Source of the DNA: Pseudofrankia asymbiotica
Lineage (GTDB): Bacteria; Actinomycetota; Actinomycetes; Frankiales; Frankiaceae
Direction of reading: 5' to 3'
DNA length: 7,767 bases
NCBI RefSeq assembly: GCF_001983105.1
Contig: NZ_MOMC01000025.1
Location: 101,051-108,817, forward strand
Of the stretch, positions 1 through 5,311 are shown one piece after another; position 1 is the first letter of the stretch, and each line of letters begins with the position of its first letter. The position numbers were made by a program, and so were the translations under genes. A model generated the notes under the pieces. It saw nothing but the letters and a program-made list of their open reading frames with translations, ran no database searches and was not told where the DNA came from.

Positions 1-191
1 CGGCACAAGTCGGGACCGAGGCCCGTCCCATTGCGACAGAACCGCGTCGCGTGCTGGCCGCCGACCGCGGTCGCGTCACGGTCGCCCGGGGTGCCCACAC
101 CGGTCAGGGCAACCGCGGCCAGAACACCGCCGGCCCAGGTACGCCAGGCCAGAGCTCCGCCGGCCGTGGCGCCCATGGCCAGGGCGCTCAC
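1..191 (-). CDS. Possible 5' part of a membrane or secreted protein gene (weak)
   Basis: Read on the minus strand from a GTG at 191, the frame stays open to the left edge (63 complete codons). It gives an Ala/Gly/Leu/Val-rich stretch containing SALAMGATAGGALAW and then GGVLAAVALTGVG, followed by a hydrophilic part with two Cys residues. This looks like a signal peptide or one to two membrane segments. A basic stretch (GRAKGRKG) precedes the GTG in frame, and the purine-rich GGGGAGGAAGGGG it comes from could serve as a ribosome site, although it is about 15 nt from the GTG. An in-frame ATG at 176 is an alternative. The gene would be divergent from the HTH regulator. The plus strand is also open here, and in DNA this GC-rich the antisense of a coding frame is often open, so the call is tentative. 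I recognise no family. Confidence 0.25.
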   Translation of the reverse strand, partial: MSALAMGATAGGALAWRTWAGGVLAAVALTGVGTPGDRDATAVGGQHATRFCRNGTGLGPDLC

Positions 192-239
192 CGCCAGCCC
201 GGCCAGCCCCTTCCTCCCCTTGGCCCGCCCGATTCCGAG

Positions 240-1691
240 ATGGACGCGGCGAGGCCGGCACCCGCGCGCACGCCTAACGGCCGACTGCGCGCCTGCCGGG
301 AGGAGAAAGGCTGGTCCCAGGAGCGGCTCGCGGTCGAACTGCGCCGTTTCGCGGTTCTGCACGAGGGCCGAGAGGCCGGCGTCACCGGCAACATGATCTG
401 CAAGTGGGAAAAGGGCGACAAGAAACCAAGCCTGCGTTACCAGCGACTGCTGCGCGCTCTTTTCCACCGCTCATCCGCGGAGCTCGGGTTCATCGACGAC
501 GACCCGTCGACGGGTGCGTCCGCGGCGGGCATGACGGCGGGAATTCTGGGTATCGCCGATGTCGTGGACCCCCACGTCGTAGGCACCATGGCAACGAACA
601 GCTCCCGAAACCACGTCGACCCGTCGTCGCCGATTGTCCTGCGCACCGACGAGGACGCGCACGGTATTCCGGTCGAGCGGCGCGGATTCCTGCGGATGAT
701 GGCGGCCGGCGGTGTCGCCGTCGTCCCTATCGGCACCACGGCGGGCGCCGCCGACGAACCCCCCTGGGACCGGCTCTCGGCAGCCCTCAGCCAGCGCAGC
801 CCCGTCACCCCGGAGCTCGCCCACCAGCTCGGCCAGCACACCGCCGGGCTTTTCGGCCTGGAGGAGCGGGTACCCGCGCGCACGCTGCTGGGCCGCGTCA
901 CCGGCCACCTGTCCACCCTCACCCAGCTGCTCGAGTCGACGACCCGCTCCCCGATCCGGCGCGAGCTCGCCAGCACCGCCGGCGAGACGGCGGCGCTGGC
1001 CGGCTGGCTGGCGTTCGACATGAACGACAGCGCCTCGGCGCTCGCCTACTACCGGGTGGCGATCGAGGCCGCCAGAGAGGCCGACGACCCGGCGCTGTGG
1101 GCGTGCGTCCTCGGCTACGAGAGCTACCAGCCGGGCGCGGCCGGGCGCCACGACCAGGCCTGCGCGCTGCTCGCCGAGGCACAGCGCCGGATCGGGCGCG
1201 GCGCGAACCCGCTGACCAGGTCATGGCTCGCCGCCAGGGAGGCCGAGGAGCAGGCCGCGCGCGGCGACGGCCGCGCGGCGGCCACCGCGATCGACCGCGC
1301 GCAGGAGGCGTTCGCGAAGGCCGACACGCCGGACCGGGTCTGGACCGGGTTCTTCGACCGAGGCCGCCTCGACGGCCTGCGGGTGACCACGATGATGCGG
1401 CTGCGCCGCCCGACCGCCGCCTACGCGGCGGCGAGCGACGCGCTGCGCGCCGCCGGCCCCGCCGCCACCAAGAAGCGATCCCTCCTGCTCGCCGACATCG
1501 CCGAGGTGCACCTCCAGCGGCGCGACATCGACAGCTCCTGCCGGTTCGCCGCCGACGCGCTGGCCATCGTCGCGCAGACGGACTTCTCCCTGGGCCTCGG
1601 CCGCGTCCAGCGAGTCCGCCAGCGGCTGGCCCCGTGGCAGTCCACCGTCCCCGTCCGGGACCTCGACGAACAACTCCGCGCCCTCGTGTGA
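240..1691 (+). CDS. XRE-family HTH regulator with C-terminal helical-repeat (TPR-like) domain
   Basis: This is a 483-residue cytoplasmic-type DNA-binding regulator. Residues about 13-78 form the XRE/Cro-type helix-turn-helix: RLRACREEKGWSQERLAVEL, a short insertion, then NMICKWEKGDKKPS and a helix ending in ELGF. Residues about 80-145 are a polar linker. Residues 147-172 carry ERRGFLRMMAAGG followed by a hydrophobic run and AGAADE, resembling an internal twin-arginine signal. Residues about 175-483 are Ala-rich amphipathic helices (such as AALAGWLAFDMNDSASALAYYRVAIEAARE) typical of the TPR-like sensor halves common in actinobacterial regulators. The ATG at 240 is preferred because homologues usually start a few residues before the HTH. 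The frame is open further left (GTG at 51, and beyond to the edge), but that extension is low-complexity Gly/Gln/Arg. No clear Shine-Dalgarno precedes 240. It converges on the CoA-transferase genes; its targets and ligand are unknown. Confidence 0.87.
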   Translation: MDAARPAPARTPNGRLRACREEKGWSQERLAVELRRFAVLHEGREAGVTGNMICKWEKGDKKPSLRYQRLLRALFHRSSAELGFIDDDPSTGASAAGMTAGILGIADVVDPHVVGTMATNSSRNHVDPSSPIVLRTDEDAHGIPVERRGFLRMMAAGGVAVVPIGTTAGAADEPPWDRLSAALSQRSPVTPELAHQLGQHTAGLFGLEERVPARTLLGRVTGHLSTLTQLLESTTRSPIRRELASTAGETAALAGWLAFDMNDSASALAYYRVAIEAAREADDPALWACVLGYESYQPGAAGRHDQACALLAEAQRRIGRGANPLTRSWLAAREAEEQAARGDGRAAATAIDRAQEAFAKADTPDRVWTGFFDRGRLDGLRVTTMMRLRRPTAAYAAASDALRAAGPAATKKRSLLLADIAEVHLQRRDIDSSCRFAADALAIVAQTDFSLGLGRVQRVRQRLAPWQSTVPVRDLDEQLRALV

Positions 1692-1696
1692 ATGTG

Positions 1697-1724
1697 CTGG
1701 TTCGCTCCGTCCGGGCGGCGCGCT
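1697..1724 (+). repeat. 28-nt direct repeat, copy 1
   Basis: These 28 nt match 5284-5311 in the same orientation at 27 of 28 positions; the mismatch is T1701 versus A5288. The shared core includes TCCGTCCGGGCGGCGCGCT. This copy lies just downstream of the regulator stop codon and forms the left half of the 1697-1737 inverted repeat. The two copies bracket the three-gene hydrolase/CoA-transferase cassette. Confidence 0.8.
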
Positions 1725-1737
1725 CCGGGCGAACCAG
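1697..1737. terminator. Inverted repeat after the HTH gene, probable (bidirectional) terminator
   Basis: A perfect 9-bp stem (CTGGTTCGC at 1697-1705 and GCGAACCAG at 1729-1737) encloses a 23-nt very GC-rich interior. It begins 5 nt after the regulator's TGA and lies between convergent genes, the usual place for a terminator. There is no T tract, which is common for actinobacterial terminators. The left 28 nt of the structure are the dispersed repeat also found at 5284-5311. Termination is inferred from position and structure only. Confidence 0.5.
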
Positions 1738-1894
1738 AAATACAGCCCCGCCCGTGGAATAACCGGGTTGGCCGGCGCCGGGTACCGGATTCTCCCTTGT
1801 CCGGCGGCAGCGTATTCCGGCACCGACGCGAACCCGCCGAACCCGAATGGGGCCGGAGCCCGAACCCGAAATACTGAGCCCGGAAAATGAGCGT

Positions 1895-3109
1895 TCACAC
1901 CGGATAGGGATATTTCTCGGGCGCGGAGGCGACCGCTCCGCGGGCGTGGAGGTCGTCGACGGCCGACTCGTCGTAGCCGAGTTCGGTGAGGATCTCCCGG
2001 GTGTGCTCGCCGTAGAGCGGTGCTGGCCGTTCCGGGCGGGTCGGGGTGTCGCTGAAGGTCATGAGGTTGCCGAACTGGCGGACCCGGCCGAGCAGCGGGT
2101 GGGCGTGCTCGGTGACCAGGCCGAGGCGTACCAGGTCCTCGTCGAACAGCAGGGTCTCGCCGTCGCGGGTGTCCGCCGAGATCTCGGCCGGCACCCCGGC
2201 CGCGTCCAGGGCGCGCACCCAGGCCAGCGCGCGGTCGGCGCGGAACGCCTCGGCGAGCAGGGCGGTGAGCTCGGCGCGGCGCTCCTCGCGGGCGTCCGGC
2301 GTGGCGAACCGGGGGTCGGACGCGAGCTCGGCGCGGCCCAGCACCGCGCACAGCGCCGGCCAGTGCTCGGGGCGCACCGCGGCCAGCTGCAGCCAGCCGT
2401 CCCGGGTCTCGTAGAGCCGGTAGAGCGCGCCCAGGCCGAGCTGCTCACGGTCGAGCGTGCCGCGCGGCGACGGGGTGCCGTCGGCGGTGAGCCAGGAGTC
2501 GGCGGTGTGCAGCATGCTGCCGTGCAGGATCGACGTCCACACGGACTGGCTCACCCCGGTGTTGGCGCGGTGGAAGAGCGCGACCAGGACGCCGAAGACC
2601 GAGGGGATGGCGGCGGCGATGTCGCCGTGCCCGTAGCGGTACCACAGCGGCGGGTTGCCCTCGGTGACCGGACCCTGCTCCCATTCGATGCCGCTGGCCG
2701 CCTGGCCAAGCGGGTCGAGGCCGCCCAGGTGGGAGTACGGCCCGACCGGCCCGTACATGTACGTGTTGCAGTACAGGACGTCCGGTCGCACTGCCCTGCA
2801 GTGCTCGTGGCCGATGCCGAGCCGGTCGGCGATGCCCTTCTGCATGTTGTGGTGGACGACGTCGGCGGTCGCGACCAGCCGCAGCGCGACGTCCAGGCCC
2901 TCGGGCTTCTTCAGGTCGAGCGCGATGTCGCGCTTGCCCCGCTGGCAGCCCAGGAACGGGCCGACGTTGTGGTGGCGCATGCCGTCGCCGTGGATCGACT
3001 CGACCTTGATGACCTCGGCGCCGAGGTCGGCCAGCAGCATCGGTCCGAACGGACCGGCCAGGAACTGGCCGAAGTCGATGACGCGGATGCCTTCGAGGGG
3101 CCCGGACAC
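1895..3109 (-). CDS. CaiB/BaiF (class III) CoA-transferase, with catalytic Asp
   Basis: This 404-residue protein is full length for the class III CoA-transferase family, which moves CoA between carboxylic acids in the cytoplasm. The N-terminus (GPLEGIRVIDFGQFLAGPFGP, then LLADLGAEVIKVES) and the RGKRDIALDLKKPEG segment near residues 57-71 are family signatures. The expected catalytic Asp is D163, in YGHGDIAAA (codon 2621-2623). It stands 25 residues before the Gln of TGVSQ, the spacing expected from TGRGQ in typical members. The start is GTG at 3109, one base after the TGA of the upstream CoA-transferase. An AAGGGAG ribosome site lies 9 nt upstream inside that gene's last codons, so the two are translationally coupled and probably made in fixed ratio. 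The substrate is not deducible; CoA-transferases of this family act on carnitine, formate/oxalate, bile acids, 2-methylacyl compounds and many others. Confidence 0.95.
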   Translation of the reverse strand: MSGPLEGIRVIDFGQFLAGPFGPMLLADLGAEVIKVESIHGDGMRHHNVGPFLGCQRGKRDIALDLKKPEGLDVALRLVATADVVHHNMQKGIADRLGIGHEHCRAVRPDVLYCNTYMYGPVGPYSHLGGLDPLGQAASGIEWEQGPVTEGNPPLWYRYGHGDIAAAIPSVFGVLVALFHRANTGVSQSVWTSILHGSMLHTADSWLTADGTPSPRGTLDREQLGLGALYRLYETRDGWLQLAAVRPEHWPALCAVLGRAELASDPRFATPDAREERRAELTALLAEAFRADRALAWVRALDAAGVPAEISADTRDGETLLFDEDLVRLGLVTEHAHPLLGRVRQFGNLMTFSDTPTRPERPAPLYGEHTREILTELGYDESAVDDLHARGAVASAPEKYPYPV

Positions 3110-3110
3110 C

Positions 3111-4253
3111 TCAGATCACTCCCTTGGCACGCAGGCCGGCAAGCTCGGCGGCGTCGTGGCCGAGGGCGCCGAGCACCTCGTCGGTGTGTGCCCCGGCCAC
3201 CGGGCGCGGCCCCGCCACCGCGCCCGGGGTGGCCTCGAGGAAGACGACCGGGCCGACCTGGGTGGTGCGGCCGGCCTCGGGGTCGACGACCTCGACCACC
3301 GACCCGGTCGCCAGTAGCTGCGGATGGCGGAACCGCTCGTGAGGCGGCCCGATCGGCTCGGCGTTGCGCCCGGCGGCGTGGAGCTCGTCGATCAGCTCGG
3401 CGCGGTCGCGGCGGGCGAACGCCGCCGCCTTCTTGGTCTCGTGCGCGGCCCGCTCGCCCGGCGACATCGCGAAGACGACGGCCGGCGGGACGTCCTCGAT
3501 GCCGAGGATCTCGCCTTCCGTACGGGTCGGCCTCCCGCCGGTCACCATCGCCGCGTGGATCCACTCGCCGTTCGCGCACTCGTAGATGCCGGCCTGGTGG
3601 ATGGAGGGAAACGAGTTCGGCAGGCCGTGCTGGCCGGAGTCGGTCCAGTTCCAGTTCTGGGTGGTCAGCGACATCGCCCCCGCGAGCAGCGACACCTCGA
3701 CCCGCTGGCCCCGGCCGGTGCGCTGCCGGGCGACGAGCGCGCCCATGATCGCTACCGGGACGAGGTACGCGGCGGCGAGGCTCGCCACCGGGCTGTGCTG
3801 GAACACCGGCCCGGGGCGGTGGCTCGGAACCTCCCAGTGCAGCCCGGCCCGTGCCGACACGAGGGCGTCGTAGCCTGGCCGGTCCGCGAAGCGGCTTCCG
3901 GACGGCCAGGCCGGCACCGCGCAGTAGACGAGCCGGGGGAACTCGTCGCGCAGGTCGGCGTAGTCGAGCCCGAGGCCGGCCATCGTCCCGGCGGCGAACG
4001 CCTCGACCAGCACGTCCGCGGTGGCGAGCAGCTCCCGGAACAGCCGCGCGCCGTCGGCGCTCTTCAGGTCGAGCGTCACCGAGCGCCGGCTGCGGTCGTA
4101 GACCACGGACGCGGGCTCGGCCCGCCCGGGCCGGCCACCCGGCGGCTCGATCTTTATCACGTCAGCTCCGTGCTCGGCGAGCTGCAGCACGCCGAGCGGC
4201 CCGGCGATCCCACCGGTCAGATCCAGCACCCGAACACCGTCAAGAGCCTGCAT
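3111..4253 (-). CDS. CaiB/BaiF (class III) CoA-transferase homologue lacking the catalytic Asp
   Basis: This 380-residue protein has clear class III CoA-transferase signatures: LDGVRVLDLTGGIAGPLG at the N-terminus, LAEHGADVIKIEPPGG, RSRRSVTLDLKSADG at about 55-68, and ALVARQRTGRGQRVEVSLL at about 172-190. Counting 25 residues back from the Gln of TGRGQ, where the family has its catalytic Asp, gives S158 (PVASLAAAY; codon 3780-3782, AGC on the minus strand). The neighbouring CoA-transferase keeps Asp at this place. The gene may therefore encode the non-catalytic partner of a heteromeric enzyme, or an enzyme with altered chemistry. It starts with ATG at 4253. A possible AGG ribosome site lies 9 nt upstream. 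It is 197 bp downstream of the hydrolase gene and coupled to the next gene. The reading frame shows no frameshift or stop, so decay is unlikely. Confidence 0.93.
   Translation of the reverse strand: MQALDGVRVLDLTGGIAGPLGVLQLAEHGADVIKIEPPGGRPGRAEPASVVYDRSRRSVTLDLKSADGARLFRELLATADVLVEAFAAGTMAGLGLDYADLRDEFPRLVYCAVPAWPSGSRFADRPGYDALVSARAGLHWEVPSHRPGPVFQHSPVASLAAAYLVPVAIMGALVARQRTGRGQRVEVSLLAGAMSLTTQNWNWTDSGQHGLPNSFPSIHQAGIYECANGEWIHAAMVTGGRPTRTEGEILGIEDVPPAVVFAMSPGERAAHETKKAAAFARRDRAELIDELHAAGRNAEPIGPPHERFRHPQLLATGSVVEVVDPEAGRTTQVGPVVFLEATPGAVAGPRPVAGAHTDEVLGALGHDAAELAGLRAKGVI
3119..3125 (-). promoter_or_regulatory. Shine-Dalgarno site fixing the GTG start at 3109
   Basis: On the minus strand the sequence is AAGGGAG, then 9 nt, then GTG. 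The site lies within the last codons of the preceding CoA-transferase (Lys-Gly-Val-Ile-stop), and only one base separates that TGA from the GTG. This is the classic arrangement for translational coupling. Confidence 0.75.
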
Positions 4254-4450
4254 GAGCCGCGCCTAGACCTTTCGTCTCAGCCGTCCACCCGGATCCGGGC
4301 CGGCACCGTCCGAGATGCTCCCGAGGAGCCAGAGTGGGCACCAACCGCGCCGAGGGCGGCGGGCGCCCGAGCGGCCCGAGGAGCACCGCAGACGGTGCCC
4401 GGCCGGTGATCCGGTGGTCAGTCAGGAATGGTTCGTCCGAAGGTGGTTGG
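4254..4450. other. 197-bp gap between hydrolase and CoA-transferase genes
   Basis: No convincing coding frame was seen here. The gap contains the hairpin at 4383-4398, palindromes CGGGCGCCCG (4360-4369) and CCCGGATCCGGG (4288-4299), and a short inverted repeat AGAC-CTTTC-GTCT (4265-4277) just upstream of the CoA-transferase start. A 10-bp direct repeat CCCGAGGAGC occurs at 4320-4329 and 4375-4384. I found no good -10/-35 pair, so whether the CoA-transferases have their own promoter is open. Confidence 0.5.
4383..4398. terminator. Small hairpin downstream of the hydrolase gene
   Basis: GCACCG-CAGA-CGGTGC forms a 6-bp stem with a 4-nt loop. It lies about 52 nt past the stop of the dienelactone hydrolase gene in the minus direction. 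It could terminate, or attenuate read-through into, the CoA-transferase pair. No T tract follows. The call rests on structure and place only. Confidence 0.3.
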
Positions 4451-5197
4451 TCAGGGGCTCCGAGCGGGCCGCAGGCGCTGGTCGAGGAACGCGGTCGCGT
4501 CCCCCCAGGCCGCGCGGTCCGCCGCCTCGTTCCGCATCGGGCCCCACGGGGAGCTGAACGCGTGGCCGGCGCCGGCATAGCGGCGGATCTCGGCGTCGAC
4601 GCCCCAGCGCTCGATCCGGGCCCTCAGCTCGTCGAGCAGCTCCGGTGGCACGACCGGGTCGGCCTCGCCGTAGAGGAACAACGCCGGGCAGGTCAGCTGC
4701 CAGAGCAGGTCCAGCGCGTGCACGGGCGTGCGCGGCCCGAGCTCGTGGAAGCGGGGCTGACTCGGGTAGAAGAGCACCGCGGCGGCGACGTCGCCGCGCC
4801 CGCAGGCGGCGAGCCAGGCCAGCGTCCCGCCGGTGCAGTAGCCCCACACCGCGACCCTGCGCGCGTCCACGGCGGGATGGACGCGCAGGGCGTCGACGGC
4901 GGCGGCCAGGTCGCGTGCGCCGCGGGTGAAGTCGAGCCGGTCGACGTGCTCCCGGACCTCGGCGAAATCGTCGTAGGCCTCGGTCCTGGCCGGGCCCTGG
5001 CCCCGGTAGTAGTCGGGCACCGTCGAGGCGTAGCCCAGGTCGGCGAGCCGTCGCTGGACGTCCAGGATGAACGGGTTGACGCCGTAGGCCTCCGCCCCGA
5101 GGACGACACCGGGAAAAGGCCCCGGGCCTTCCGGCGTCACAACAGGTGCCGCCGGGCCAGGCAGGAAGCGCTCGGCTGACGCTAAGTCGGACTCCAC
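4451..5197 (-). CDS. Dienelactone hydrolase family protein
   Basis: This 248-residue alpha/beta hydrolase matches the dienelactone hydrolase (DLH) family in length and architecture. The catalytic triad is visible: Cys121 in the nucleophile elbow WGYCTGG, Asp180 in LYGEADPVVPPE, and His212 in YAGAGHAF. Glu36 in LGAEAYGVN matches the conserved Glu that interacts with the nucleophilic Cys in this family. No signal peptide is seen, so it is probably cytosolic. Family members hydrolyse 4-carboxymethylenebut-2-en-4-olide (dienelactone) in chlorocatechol degradation, but many are general esterases or lactonases. After His212 the sequence is AFSSPWG, without the Arg four residues on that, as I recall, binds the substrate carboxylate in Pseudomonas DLH, so true dienelactone activity is uncertain. 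The start is GTG at 5197, with a GAGGTG ribosome site 11 nt upstream. It is probably the first gene of the cassette with the two CoA-transferases. Confidence 0.93.
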   Translation of the reverse strand: MESDLASAERFLPGPAAPVVTPEGPGPFPGVVLGAEAYGVNPFILDVQRRLADLGYASTVPDYYRGQGPARTEAYDDFAEVREHVDRLDFTRGARDLAAAVDALRVHPAVDARRVAVWGYCTGGTLAWLAACGRGDVAAAVLFYPSQPRFHELGPRTPVHALDLLWQLTCPALFLYGEADPVVPPELLDELRARIERWGVDAEIRRYAGAGHAFSSPWGPMRNEAADRAAWGDATAFLDQRLRPARSP

Positions 5198-5255
5198 CTC
5201 GATCGGCCCACCTCAGGCTCGGTCCACCAGTTTTCGTGGCAGTGTCGCGACGTGA

Positions 5256-5284
5256 ATACTAGGTCCGCCCGGCCGCTGTGTCTC
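5256..5284 (-). promoter_or_regulatory. Candidate sigma70-type promoter for the hydrolase/CoA-transferase cassette
   Basis: Read on the minus strand, GAGACA (5279-5284, 4/6 match to TTGACA) is followed after exactly 17 nt by TAGTAT (5256-5261, 4/6 match to TATAAT). Transcription would start near 5249, leaving a leader of about 50 nt before the GTG at 5197. This lies in the only gap between the RelA/SpoT homologue stop and the hydrolase. The -35 end touches the 28-nt repeat at 5284-5311. It is a consensus match only. Confidence 0.4.
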
Positions 5285-5311
5285 TGGATCGCTCCGTCCG
5301 GGCGGCGCGCT
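5284..5311 (+). repeat. 28-nt direct repeat, copy 2
   Basis: This copy is identical to 1697-1724 except for A5288. It spans the region between the candidate -35 box of the hydrolase promoter and the RelA/SpoT homologue stop codon (TAG at 5312-5310 on the minus strand), overlapping the stop by two bases. Unlike copy 1, it lacks the matching right arm, so the 9-bp stem cannot form. A short CCGU-CCGG-GCGG hairpin is still possible in both copies. Confidence 0.8.

Larger units (their letters stand above)
1692..1894. other. Intergenic region between convergent genes
   Basis: This 203-bp gap separates the stops of the HTH regulator and the downstream CoA-transferase. It holds the inverted repeat at 1697-1737, a palindromic CCGGCGCCGG at 1772-1781, and three copies of CGAACCCG at 1829-1836, 1838-1845 and 1861-1868. 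The last two copies sit within 11-bp direct repeats, CCGAACCCGAA at 1837-1847 and 1860-1870. A 61-codon plus-strand reading frame crosses the region but resembles no protein family. I see no convincing gene or promoter. Confidence 0.7.

Noticed and set aside
51..239. N-terminal extension of the HTH regulator from a GTG at 51
   Set aside because: The extra 63 residues are low-complexity Gly/Gln/Arg/Ala unlike a regulator N-terminus, and the HTH lies close behind the ATG at 240. The ATG also lacks a clear ribosome site, so this is not settled.
675..755. Calling the HTH protein an exported Tat substrate
   Set aside because: A Tat signal must be N-terminal; here about 145 residues including a DNA-binding domain precede it.
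1692..1877. 61-codon plus-strand frame after the regulator
   Set aside because: It runs through the inverted repeat and the CGAACCCG repeats, has no ribosome site and is Arg/Pro-rich without any family resemblance.
1922..1942. CGCGGAG/CTCCGCG inverted repeat with 7-nt loop near the 3' end of a CoA-transferase gene
   Set aside because: It lies inside the coding sequence before the stop, and short perfect stems like this are common at this GC content.
1847..3748. 633-codon plus-strand frame opposite the CoA-transferases
   Set aside because: It is the antisense of two well-supported class III CoA-transferases; its translation is Arg/Gly/Val-rich and shows no domain.
4782..4797. 16-bp palindrome GCGGCGACGTCGCCGC in the hydrolase gene
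   Set aside because: It falls in an Ala/Gly/Asp/Val codon run where such palindromes arise from codon preference.
5224..5239. CCAC/GTGG inverted repeat in the hydrolase leader
   Set aside because: A 4-bp stem with an 8-nt loop is too weak to call an operator or riboswitch.
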